Part shown: piece after piece, positions 1-6,894 of the stretch
Layout of the letters: each line of letters starts with the position of its first letter
Position numbering within the stretch: the stretch's first letter is position 1
DNA from: Treponema sp. UBA4328
GTDB taxonomy: Bacteria; Spirochaetota; Spirochaetia; Treponematales; Treponemataceae
DNA length: 16,968 nt
Reading direction: 5' to 3'
Assembly (NCBI GenBank): GCA_002394465.1
Contig: DGTU01000112.1
Coordinates: 2,670 to 19,637 of the forward strand
The notes under the pieces: model-generated
What the model saw: only the letters and a program-made list of their open reading frames with translations
Told to the model about the DNA's origin: nothing
Database searches by the model: none
Position numbers and translations under genes: made by a program

Positions 1-25
1 CTTGGTTCAAATCCAAGATGGCCCA
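1..25 (+). tRNA. tRNA, 3' end only (isotype not determinable; Ile is a guess)
   Basis: The first 25 bases read as the T arm and acceptor 3' strand of a tRNA. A 5-bp stem CTTGG/CCAAG encloses the canonical T loop TTCAAAT, followed by a 7-base acceptor strand ATGGCCC and discriminator A. The 5' strand would be GGGCCAT, which lies outside the window. The anticodon is not visible. An acceptor beginning GGGC is common in tRNA-Ile(GAT), but this is only a guess. CCA is not encoded, as also seen for the tRNA-Thr at the other end. The gene converges on the minus-strand gene ending at 32. Confidence 0.75.
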
Positions 26-31
26 TTTTAC

Positions 32-421
32 TTACGAATCCAGTTCTTCTGCATCATCAAAAAGTTCATCTTCAATTTCATCAACAGCATCATCAGGATT
101 ATCCATTACAGGAATAAATTTGATGTCACCGCCGCCGGCAAGTTTTTCCCGGACAAGGATTTTTAATCCCGGAATTGAAAGGGTTATGAGTTTCGATCTC
201 TTTCCTGAAAGCTTGTTTATGTATTCACCTTCAGTTTCACCGATGTCTTCCGGGTGCATGTATGCGTTGATTTCCCCCTTGAGGTAGTGAACCATAGATG
301 AAAAATCAATTTTATTGTTATAGCGCAAGTCGCGTTTAATGAAGTCAATGAGATCAAAAACGGACATTGTTTCCTTCATTTTGAGAAGATCGAGGTCTGT
401 AAAAGTTGTATCGCGTTTCAT
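32..421 (-). CDS. Hypothetical acidic protein, 129 aa
   Basis: I do not recognise a family. The 129-residue product has no signal peptide or membrane segment, so it is probably cytoplasmic. Its N-terminal half looks mainly helical. The middle (roughly residues 60-105) is mixed, with a glycine cluster (AGGGD). The C-terminal 25 residues are strongly acidic, with runs of D and E. It lies 6 bases downstream of the 421-residue membrane protein gene on the same strand, so the two are almost certainly cotranscribed. The only Shine-Dalgarno-like run (AAGGA) is about 14 bases before the ATG, inside the end of the upstream gene, which suggests translational coupling. It ends 6 bases from the convergent tRNA, and no clear terminator is visible in that gap. 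Confidence 0.8.
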   Translation of the reverse strand: MKRDTTFTDLDLLKMKETMSVFDLIDFIKRDLRYNNKIDFSSMVHYLKGEINAYMHPEDIGETEGEYINKLSGKRSKLITLSIPGLKILVREKLAGGGDIKFIPVMDNPDDAVDEIEDELFDDAEELDS

Positions 422-427
422 TTTGTT

Positions 428-1693
428 CTATCTGTTCCTTAATGATGTTAAAATTTCTGCAGTAAGTGCTTTCTTAAAATCCGGTGAAAGGTATGTTTCA
501 CGACTTAAGCCTGAAACCGGAGCAGATGACGCTGCTATAAAATAGCGTACGTCACTGGCCTGAGTGTCAGGTGTCCTGCAGTTTTTGTTGACAGGCGCAA
601 GACCTGTATTCCTTGATATAGATTCCTGAAGTTCCCTTTTAAAGAGTGCATCAGTAATTTCAAGCGTTTTCTTTCCCTGCGAGCGCGGAACTGCGAAAAC
701 AGGTTTTGCCGTAAACGTGCGTTCCTTTCGTTCTGCTGCCGGAGGAAGTTCCTTTGAAATAAAGGACTGAACAGCCTTTGGTGTGTACTGCCTGTGCTCT
801 GAGAGTGTCGTGAATGTAATTCCGCAGAGTTTTGCTTCCATCAGTGCACTTATATCCTGCTGGTTCAGCGTGTGTGCAGCGGGATTGATGAGGCCGTTTC
901 TGTACATTTCTGAAAAGAGTATCGAAGTCGTCTTGAGCGGAGATGAATGGTCGTTGCAGAGAAGGGCTGCGGTTTCTGCCGGCGTGAGTTTCTTTCCGGC
1001 TGAAGTTTTAAGGATTTCTGCAGCTTCATTGTAAGAAGAAATGCCGTCGAGAGATTCTGCAAATGCTCCGAGCATATCAAGGACAAAATCATGGTCTTTG
1101 CCTGCAAAAATTACCGGATTTTCGTATTTCCGTTTGAGTTTTTCAGCATATTTTTTTAAGTCTGAAACTGTCCTGATTTTATCTGCTTCTTCAGGAGTAA
1201 TCCCTGCGAGGTCGGAATAGAAAAAATCTGTACAGACCGGTGCTGCCTTTATTTTTCCTTCAGAGATTTCTGCAAGTGCGGATGCGGACATCGTAAGCTC
1301 GGAAAATTCAGGTGCAGAAATAAATGCATTATTATCCGAGTCCTTTACGGCGGATTTTACTGCATGGCCGCCCGGTACAAACAGAAGTGAAATTCCTGAG
1401 TTATCGGAAAGAATCTCCTCGAGAGGTTTGTCTGCATCGAACGATAGAAACTCGCATTCAATAGACTTTCCTGCAGAATAGTCTTCAATGGTTTTTGTCA
1501 GCCCGTCAATTTCATTTTTTTCAAGGCCGTAAAATGCAATCACCGGTGAAGAATTGTCGCGGATATAGCCTGTTAATAATACTGCACCGTAAATGCAGAG
1601 CGTCAGGATTGCAGCAGACGGAAGAAGCACTTTAAGCAGTGCAGAAAATCTGGAAGCTGTACGTGAACTTCCTTTTTTTGCTTTCTTGTTCAT
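428..1693 (-). CDS. Membrane-anchored protein resembling an extracellular solute-binding protein, 421 aa
   Basis: The start is placed at the ATG 1693-1691 (MNKKAKKG...). An in-frame start lies further upstream but would read through the promoter. The protein has a short basic cytoplasmic N-terminus, one hydrophobic segment at about residues 17-42 and a roughly 375-residue extracytoplasmic domain. That domain begins with SSPVIAFYGLEKNEI, like the first beta strand of ABC-type periplasmic binding proteins. Further along are a segment of the type 'TVSDLKKYAEKLK' and a late helical stretch around 'ALFKREL', also typical of sugar-binding lobes. No lipobox is visible, so anchoring is by the uncleaved segment. 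No transporter genes are adjacent. It could be a sensor or chaperone-like derivative of the fold. It heads an operon with the 129-aa gene. AAAGG sits only one base from the ATG, too close to act as a normal ribosome binding site (see promoter at 1701-1729). Confidence 0.8.
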   Translation of the reverse strand: MNKKAKKGSSRTASRFSALLKVLLPSAAILTLCIYGAVLLTGYIRDNSSPVIAFYGLEKNEIDGLTKTIEDYSAGKSIECEFLSFDADKPLEEILSDNSGISLLFVPGGHAVKSAVKDSDNNAFISAPEFSELTMSASALAEISEGKIKAAPVCTDFFYSDLAGITPEEADKIRTVSDLKKYAEKLKRKYENPVIFAGKDHDFVLDMLGAFAESLDGISSYNEAAEILKTSAGKKLTPAETAALLCNDHSSPLKTTSILFSEMYRNGLINPAAHTLNQQDISALMEAKLCGITFTTLSEHRQYTPKAVQSFISKELPPAAERKERTFTAKPVFAVPRSQGKKTLEITDALFKRELQESISRNTGLAPVNKNCRTPDTQASDVRYFIAASSAPVSGLSRETYLSPDFKKALTAEILTSLRNR

Positions 1694-1700
1694 ACCTTTA

Positions 1701-1729
1701 ATTTTATGGCAAGTAAATGTTTTTGACAA
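1701..1729 (-). promoter_or_regulatory. Sigma-70-type promoter of the 421-aa gene, leaderless spacing
   Basis: On the minus strand the sequence reads TTGTCA (1729-1724), a 17-base spacer, then TAAAAT (1706-1701). Both boxes match consensus at 5 of 6 positions. The -10 box ends 7 bases before the ATG at 1693, so transcription would start at or next to the start codon. The -35 box overlaps that of the divergent pfk promoter. Confidence 0.65.
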
Positions 1730-1752
1730 TAAATGCGGACAGTTTATATAAA
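1723..1752 (+). promoter_or_regulatory. Sigma-70-type promoter of pfk
   Basis: On the plus strand there is a perfect TTGACA at 1723-1728, an 18-base spacer and TATAAA at 1747-1752 (TATATA at 1745-1750 with a 16-base spacer is an alternative). Initiation near 1759 would give a leader of about 60 bases before the pfk ATG at 1819. The -35 box shares six bases with the divergent minus-strand promoter. Confidence 0.65.
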
Positions 1753-1818
1753 ACTTCTTATGGAAAAATCGAGGCCGGTGTGTTATCATTTTATTCAGAT
1801 ATTTTTTCGAGGTTTATT

Positions 1819-3234
1819 ATGGCAAAGGAAGTTGATTTTACTATTGAAACGCTTGGTGAATGCAAGGTTCCGTCTCCGATTGAACTTTCCAAGGAACACG
1901 GAACTTTCAGGGCAAGTTATGTTAAGGACTCTTCATATGTACGCTATAAAGTCAATTATTATGCTGATGAAGGCGAAGAAGATATAAAGGCAAGCCTGAG
2001 CAGCAGAAACCTTATGCAGAAAGCCGGTCCGAGGGAATTCATTTACTTTAATCCGGCTCATGTAACTGCCGGTATCTGTACCTGCGGAGGTTTGTGCCCT
2101 GGTCTCAACGACGTAATCCGTGCCGTTGTACGCTGTCTCTGGTATCGTTACGGAGTAAAAAGAATTCGTGGTTTCAGGTTTGGTTTCAAGGGATTTTTCT
2201 CTGATTCAGGATTTGATACGGTTGAACTTAATCCGAGGCTTGTAGATGACATTCATAAGATCGGAGGATCCTTCCTCGGTACAAGCCGTGGTGGCGGAAA
2301 CAGGGTTTCTGATATCGTAGATGCAGTTGAGTCACTGAACATTAACATGCTTTTCATTATCGGTGGTGACGGAACCCAGCGCGGTTCCCTTGATGTTGCC
2401 CGTGAAATTGAAAAACGCGGACTTAAGGTTGCAGTAGTAGGAATCCCGAAAACCGTCGACAATGACCTTGAATTCATTGACCGTTCATTCGGATTTGAAA
2501 CTGCCGTACAGAAGGCAAAAGAAGCCGTTACTGCAATCCACATGGAAGCTGTTTCTCAGGTTAACGGTATCGGTCTCGTAAAACTCATGGGACGTGAATC
2601 AGGATTCATTGCGACCGCAACGGCACTTGCAAGCCACGAAACTAATTTCTGTCTTATTCCTGAAATCCCGTTTGACCTGGACGGACCGAACGGATTCCTT
2701 GCTCACCTTGAGGAAAGAATCAGGAACCGGCATCACGCAGTAATCATTGTTGCAGAAGGTGCAGGACAGGAACTCTTCCAGGCAACTGATGAAAAAGATG
2801 CCAGCGGAAACAAGAAACTCAGTGACATCGGAACATATCTGCGCGACAAGATTAACGAATACTTCAATATGAAGGGAATACACATCAACCTTAAATATGT
2901 AGACCCGAGCTATCAGGTACGTTCTTCAGTAACCAACGCAAATGACTCAATCTATTGTGAACGTCTCGGAAACAATGCCGTTCATGCCGCAATGGCAGGA
3001 AAAACAAAGATGGTTGTCGGCCTCGTAAACAATAAATACGTTCACCTGCCGATTCAGGTTGTAACACGCAAGCGCAATAAGGTCGATCCGGAAGGTGCTT
3101 TGTGGCGTGATGCACTTGATGCAACGAGTCAGCCGATTCTCATGGTCAATAACATTGCTTCCGTTACGGAAAAAATGCGTCAGCTTGAGGATCAGGAAGA
3201 GCAGGCAGCACAGCAGCGTGAAATGAAAAAGTAA
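1819..3234 (+). CDS. pfkA: 6-phosphofructokinase, long spirochaete type, probably ATP-dependent by signature
   Basis: Phosphorylates fructose 6-phosphate to fructose 1,6-bisphosphate in glycolysis. The 471 residues are longer than the roughly 320 of the E. coli enzyme and fit the long PFK group seen in spirochaetes, plants and trypanosomes. Visible motifs in order: GGLCPGLND (nucleotide/phosphate loop), GTSRGG, GGDGT at 182-186, PKTVDND at 210-216 with catalytic D214, MGRESG at 257-262 (fructose-6-phosphate site) and AEGAGQE. G185 at the position of E. coli G104 argues for ATP, since pyrophosphate enzymes usually carry D there. K211 at the position of E. coli G124 is the pyrophosphate-type residue. 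The start at 1819 is supported by GAGG at 1809-1812, 6 bases away. In-frame codons further upstream are rejected because they precede the promoter start. The gene stands alone and ends in a terminator. Confidence 0.93.
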   Translation: MAKEVDFTIETLGECKVPSPIELSKEHGTFRASYVKDSSYVRYKVNYYADEGEEDIKASLSSRNLMQKAGPREFIYFNPAHVTAGICTCGGLCPGLNDVIRAVVRCLWYRYGVKRIRGFRFGFKGFFSDSGFDTVELNPRLVDDIHKIGGSFLGTSRGGGNRVSDIVDAVESLNINMLFIIGGDGTQRGSLDVAREIEKRGLKVAVVGIPKTVDNDLEFIDRSFGFETAVQKAKEAVTAIHMEAVSQVNGIGLVKLMGRESGFIATATALASHETNFCLIPEIPFDLDGPNGFLAHLEERIRNRHHAVIIVAEGAGQELFQATDEKDASGNKKLSDIGTYLRDKINEYFNMKGIHINLKYVDPSYQVRSSVTNANDSIYCERLGNNAVHAAMAGKTKMVVGLVNNKYVHLPIQVVTRKRNKVDPEGALWRDALDATSQPILMVNNIASVTEKMRQLEDQEEQAAQQREMKK

Positions 3235-3271
3235 CGCTTTATCTGCTGAAATACTGAACGTGATTTAAAAT

Positions 3272-3305
3272 AAAAAACTTCCGCCGTATGACGGAAGTTT
3301 TTTTT
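3272..3305. terminator. Bidirectional intrinsic terminator between pfk and the GH63-like gene
   Basis: An A-rich arm plus ACTTCCG (3277-3283) pairs with CGGAAGT (3292-3298) across an 8-base loop. A run of six A precedes the stem and eight or more T follow it, giving a U-run on either strand. It lies between the convergent stops at 3234 and 3322, so it can serve both genes. Confidence 0.88.
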
Positions 3306-3321
3306 ATGCAGGAATGATTTC

Positions 3322-4749
3322 CTACAGTTTGTCGATAAGCATTGAACATTTTCCGCTTGGAATAGGAAGTGTTTTTTTCTTCTGGTCGAGAATGTTGATG
3401 GTAAAGTAATAGAGTTTTTCGCTTTCCATCTGGATTTCCCAGCCGCGTGTACTCTTGTTGCTCAGGATTGTGATGAGGTTGCGTTTAAGCGAAAGTTTTT
3501 CGATACCCATAATTTCAAGGTTCGGAATGATCCAGTCAACGGTTTTTCTCGGGAGACTGATTGAAAGACCGATTACATTTTCGATCATTATTGCAATTGT
3601 AGAAAGTGCAACGGTCTGCATGCAGCGTACCTTCGGGAATGATTCACATCCTTCGAGAGTTGCAAAGCCTTCCCTGCATGGTTTGTATGCTTCATACATG
3701 TCACCTTTTTTGCCGTCAGCAGGCTGAAGTCCTTCAAGGACAAAATACAGGTGCCTGATTGCACATTCCCTTGCAAGTCCGTATCTCTGGTATTTTTCAA
3801 GTCCCTTGATAACCATGAAATTGAATTCCGGATATACTGAACCCCTGTAAGCTTCACCGTTTTCACTGAAATGCGGATCATCTGCACTCAGTGTCGGGAA
3901 CGGATGGTCTGTTCCGAATGTCTGCGGGTTTGTAAGGTGACTGATAAGAGTATCTGCCTTGTCGGCATTAGGAATTTCTGCGAGAAGAGGCCAGAATCCG
4001 GCTATCGTCTTGTGTGGAAGCTTCTGTTCGTTTTCATCAAGATCGTGATAGAAGCCGGTTTCACTGTTCCACATCAGGGAATTGATTCTCGTTTTGAGGC
4101 TGAAGTACATCCTCTTGTACTGGAAACTTAAGTCCTTGTCGTTCAGGATATCGCCAAGAGCGCTCATGTGGGCGGCGTTAATTGCCATTGCTGAGTTAAA
4201 ATCTACCGGATAGTATGTTCCGTCACGCGGAGAATTTTTCATCGTCGTTGCGGCTACCGGAACTGAATAAAGCCCGTTTTCTTTTTTGAATTTTTCATCA
4301 ACCCATGCCATGTATTTCTGGAGTACAGGCATGACTTCCCTTACGCGGCGCTTGTTTGCAGATTTGTGATACAGATTGAATTCTGCCCATGCAAACAGAG
4401 GCATGCCGATTCCTTCCGGGTTTGAAGAATCAAGGACAGGTTTTCCGGACTTGATGTCGTATTTCCAGCGGATGGCACCGTTTTCTTCCTGATGTGAATA
4501 AAGGTAATCGAGGTTCTGGTTTGCAGGATAGTTTCTGTTTGAATAAACCAGGAAAAATGAAGAAAAAATGCTTTCAAACTGGTCTATCGTAAATGACTTT
4601 TCATTCGGATAGATAAAATATCCGTCAGCAGAGAGTTCCTGAGTTTTTGGATCCAGCCAGAAACTAGACAGCCAGTTCCATGATTTATCATAAATGTCTA
4701 CAAAATCCTGATCATAAAAGTGGATTTTTGGGAAATCTTTTTTGTTCAC
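3322..4749 (-). CDS. Glycoside hydrolase, GH63/MGH1-like (alpha/alpha) barrel, 475 aa
   Basis: Likely hydrolyses an alpha-glucosidic or related small sugar. The fold is inferred from a series of aromatic-rich helical segments typical of GH63, trehalase and mannosylglycerate hydrolase-like proteins. These include NWLSSFW near the N-terminus, NPEGIGMPLFAWAEF, DFNSAMAINAAHM, GFYHDLD, GFWPLLAEI, YRGSVYPEFNFMVIKGL and a late DMYEAYKP that corresponds to the usual E-x-Y/F segment near the second catalytic acid. No signal peptide is seen, so it is probably cytoplasmic. The substrate cannot be told from sequence. The start is GTG at 4749, chosen because GGAG (4758-4755) lies 5 bases upstream. Another in-frame GTG at 4791 would add 14 residues but has no ribosome binding site. 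About the last 80 residues may form a beta-rich tail domain. Confidence 0.82.
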   Translation of the reverse strand: MNKKDFPKIHFYDQDFVDIYDKSWNWLSSFWLDPKTQELSADGYFIYPNEKSFTIDQFESIFSSFFLVYSNRNYPANQNLDYLYSHQEENGAIRWKYDIKSGKPVLDSSNPEGIGMPLFAWAEFNLYHKSANKRRVREVMPVLQKYMAWVDEKFKKENGLYSVPVAATTMKNSPRDGTYYPVDFNSAMAINAAHMSALGDILNDKDLSFQYKRMYFSLKTRINSLMWNSETGFYHDLDENEQKLPHKTIAGFWPLLAEIPNADKADTLISHLTNPQTFGTDHPFPTLSADDPHFSENGEAYRGSVYPEFNFMVIKGLEKYQRYGLARECAIRHLYFVLEGLQPADGKKGDMYEAYKPCREGFATLEGCESFPKVRCMQTVALSTIAIMIENVIGLSISLPRKTVDWIIPNLEIMGIEKLSLKRNLITILSNKSTRGWEIQMESEKLYYFTINILDQKKKTLPIPSGKCSMLIDKL

Positions 4750-4843
4750 GATTACTCCGAGGCCAGTGCCGGCCTTCCGTATTTTATTCACTGAACCAGA
4801 TTCTTGTTAGTGGTGTTCTCTGTCCGAAACTGGCACGAGTACT

Positions 4844-4873
4844 AGTATATCACAAGATATTAAATTTTTGTAA
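4844..4873 (-). promoter_or_regulatory. Promoter candidate for the GH63-like gene
   Basis: On the minus strand TTACAA (4873-4868), an 18-base spacer and TATACT (4849-4844) form a sigma-70-type promoter. The predicted leader is about 90 bases before the GTG at 4749. A GTG-initiated 9-codon frame begins 7 bases after the -10 box, probably by chance. Confidence 0.5.
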
Positions 4874-4875
4874 GA

Positions 4876-4913
4876 AAAGGCAAATTTTTTTTAAGATTTT
4901 TTTAATTGCCTTT
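4876..4913 (-). terminator. Weak stem-loop, possible terminator of the 635-aa gene
   Basis: On the minus strand, AAAGGCAA (4913-4906) pairs with TTGCCTTT (4883-4876) around an A-rich loop of about 22 bases, followed by TTCTTAC. The U-run is short and the loop large, so termination may be partial. Its foot abuts the -35 box of the next promoter. Confidence 0.35.
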
Positions 4914-4920
4914 AAGGTTC

Positions 4921-6828
4921 TTAATCTTCATCATCGCTTTCCGCATCATCGCTTTCCGGTATATCCGCATATTCCGTATTTGCCGGGGCAGCTTGCTGTG
5001 AAGGTGCCGGTGTTTCTGCCGGGGCAGGTGAAGGCTGTACTGCCGGCTGGGCCGGTTCGGCTTCTTTTCTGCGGAAAGTAAGGTGAATTACTTCCTGTTC
5101 AGATTTATGCCGTGATTTAAGGTACAGGGTATGCGTATTTTCGTTGTAAACATAGCCTGAAGAATTATAGGTTTCAAACCTCTGGTCGGTATGGAATGGA
5201 ATTCCATAGATTTTTATGTCGCTGAAAGGCTTGATTCCCTTGAGAATAATGTAGTGTGAATCTCCGAGTCCGAAGTCTACAAAAATATCCGTTTCAGAAC
5301 CGTCATCATTTTCGGTGTAGCGGATTTCAGGTGCACATGTCCATGCCCATACTGTTTCCGTGCCTGATTTTCCTGCAATTGCATAGTGAGGATAGAATCT
5401 GTTCTGTTTTGCAATGTAAGGATAAAGGGCTGCTGAAACTGCAAGACTTGTTACCGGAGTCTGTGAGAAAGCTGTATTTGCAAGCATGTAACCGGCTGCC
5501 GTGCATTTTTCGTCAGATACTGATTTTCCGTAGTCAATCAGTGCAGAAGCCGTCCTGATTGTCTGAGCGAAAGTAACGGGAGTCTCACCTTCCCTGAGGA
5601 CAAGTGTTTCTCCCATGAGGGCAGCACATGAAGTAATTTTCTCAATACATTTTGCAGTTACGCCGTCAAAATATGCAGCAAGGGAAGAATTTGCAGCCTT
5701 AAGGTAGGCGTAGACTGCGATTATATCTGAAGCCTGTGCAAGGGAAGGTTCAAATTTTTCAAGATTAGCAGGAAGTTTTGCAAGGGCAATTACGTTTTCG
5801 CTTCCCGGATTTCTCAGCATGAACTGTGCAAGGTGCTGGCTTGCAAAAATATCGAGGGAATTCTGTGCAATTGCACTTCTTATTGCCATTGAAAGTGCAT
5901 CATTTTCCTTTACGAGGCTTGAATTCATGCTTACAAGACTGTTGAAATACGGAGCCGTAAAATATGTCCTTGATGAACCTTTTCTGTATTCTTCTGAAAC
6001 CGTATTGACGGCTTCGGTATAGCGGTTTCTTGATGCCATTTCAGCAATATATGCTGCTGCAATCTGTTCCGTGAGGTTCGTTCCGGTCGAAACTACAGTC
6101 TGAGCCTGAGTCAGGAGATTTGAACGGAAACTTCCTGAATTGAGCAGAAAAGCCTGTTCCGATGCTGACTGTGCGTTCTTCGGAAGCTGTGCAAACGTAA
6201 ATGTCTTTTTCTGGACTGCCTGTTCCCTGACAGGTTTAGGCGGTTCCTGATAGCTGTATGCGAGCGACTGGTTTCCTGCGGTAAAAATAATTCTTCCGCC
6301 TGACGATGCCGGAGAAGTCATCCTGTATGATGAACTTCCTGATTCGAAGGTTGAGAGCGTATCTGATTTGCGTGTAACCGTGAATGATGAATCAGGTTTG
6401 TATGAGAGTGAAAGGGATGAAGCATCCCGAGGCAGGCGGGCATCAATGCTTAGTGAAGCCGTTGATGACGTATCCGTTACAGAAAAAATGAGGGAAGTGC
6501 TGTCCGTGTAATTGAACTTGTAATGAGTTGAATCAACCTGTTCCCAGGAAACAAGGGAAAGTTCCCTGTCCGGGGAGCCTGCTGATGAAAGAAGAAGGGG
6601 AGTGCGCTCATCTGCTTCAAAGGTAACGCCTTTAAATGAAGCCTTGACTGAGTTCAGGAGGGTTGCGTTTCCCCTGTCGTCGATGTTCTGTTCGAGGGAT
6701 ATCTTTAAAAGGCCTGCTTTCAGTAAAATTGTTGATTCACTTCTAAATTGGAGGACAAAAATTCCGATAATGATAATGCTGTACAGAACGAGAAGTCCTG
6801 TAAATTTTCTGATAGGATGCTTGTACAT
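4921..6828 (-). CDS. Hypothetical membrane-anchored envelope protein with Pro/Ala-rich and acidic tail, 635 aa
   Basis: I do not recognise a family. There is one N-terminal hydrophobic segment at about residues 9-27 (FTGLLVLYSIIII...), with a basic cytoplasmic end. The rest should be periplasmic. Residues 30-210 are rich in Ser/Thr and look beta-stranded. Residues 210-480 look helical and resemble a repeat or solenoid array with many Ala. A region around 490-575 is beta-like again, with paired Cys absent. The tail from about 585 is rich in P, A and Q (a low-complexity linker) and ends in a duplicated ESDD motif. No Shine-Dalgarno sequence precedes the ATG at 6828, and no other early start codon is available apart from TTG. 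It has its own promoter and is divergent from the TPR gene. It may belong to a Treponema-restricted family. Confidence 0.85.
   Translation of the reverse strand: MYKHPIRKFTGLLVLYSIIIIGIFVLQFRSESTILLKAGLLKISLEQNIDDRGNATLLNSVKASFKGVTFEADERTPLLLSSAGSPDRELSLVSWEQVDSTHYKFNYTDSTSLIFSVTDTSSTASLSIDARLPRDASSLSLSYKPDSSFTVTRKSDTLSTFESGSSSYRMTSPASSGGRIIFTAGNQSLAYSYQEPPKPVREQAVQKKTFTFAQLPKNAQSASEQAFLLNSGSFRSNLLTQAQTVVSTGTNLTEQIAAAYIAEMASRNRYTEAVNTVSEEYRKGSSRTYFTAPYFNSLVSMNSSLVKENDALSMAIRSAIAQNSLDIFASQHLAQFMLRNPGSENVIALAKLPANLEKFEPSLAQASDIIAVYAYLKAANSSLAAYFDGVTAKCIEKITSCAALMGETLVLREGETPVTFAQTIRTASALIDYGKSVSDEKCTAAGYMLANTAFSQTPVTSLAVSAALYPYIAKQNRFYPHYAIAGKSGTETVWAWTCAPEIRYTENDDGSETDIFVDFGLGDSHYIILKGIKPFSDIKIYGIPFHTDQRFETYNSSGYVYNENTHTLYLKSRHKSEQEVIHLTFRRKEAEPAQPAVQPSPAPAETPAPSQQAAPANTEYADIPESDDAESDDED
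4929..4958. repeat. Perfect 15-bp tandem duplication inside the 635-aa gene
   Basis: CATCATCGCTTTCCG occurs twice without a gap (4929-4943 and 4944-4958). Being 15 bases long, it keeps frame and duplicates a five-residue unit near the C-terminus, giving ...ESDDAESDDED. It can expand or contract by slippage without breaking the gene. Confidence 0.9.
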
Positions 6829-6850
6829 TCTGTGTATTTTAGTTTAATAC
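6821..6850 (+). promoter_or_regulatory. Promoter candidate for the TPR-TraB operon
   Basis: TTGTAC (6821-6826), an 18-base spacer and TAATAC (6845-6850) give a moderate sigma-70-type match, with a leader of about 38 bases before the ATG at 6895. It overlaps the opposing promoter at 6836-6864 and the first codon of the divergent gene. Confidence 0.4.
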
Positions 6851-6864
6851 GGCACCAAATTCAA
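6836..6864 (-). promoter_or_regulatory. Promoter of the 635-aa gene, leaderless spacing
   Basis: On the minus strand TTGAAT (6864-6859), a 17-base spacer and TAAAAT (6841-6836) are well spaced and close to consensus. The -10 box ends 7 bases before the ATG at 6828 and those 7 bases (ACACAGA) hold no ribosome binding site, so the transcript should start at the ATG. Confidence 0.6.
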
Positions 6865-6894
6865 CTGACGAAAAGTTTTAAGGCAGAGGAAAAA

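Noticed and set aside
1694..1789. N-terminal extension of the 421-aa protein to 1789
   Set aside because: The extra residues would be encoded through both promoter boxes, and the membrane-anchor pattern begins naturally at 1693.
1717..1818. Longer pfk reading frame starting at 1717
   Set aside because: It begins upstream of the predicted promoter start, lacks a ribosome binding site and encodes no PFK-like residues. ATG 1819 has GAGG at ideal spacing.
2253..2543. Antisense open frame inside pfk, and similar ones at 2599-2883 and 2891-3124
   Set aside because: They mirror codon bias of the sense gene, lack ribosome binding sites and show no protein-like motifs.
4819..4843. GTG-initiated 9-codon leader peptide 7 bases after the GH63-like gene promoter
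   Set aside because: Leaderless GTG starts are usually poor, the frame is tiny and has no regulatory pattern such as repeated codons or an attenuator.
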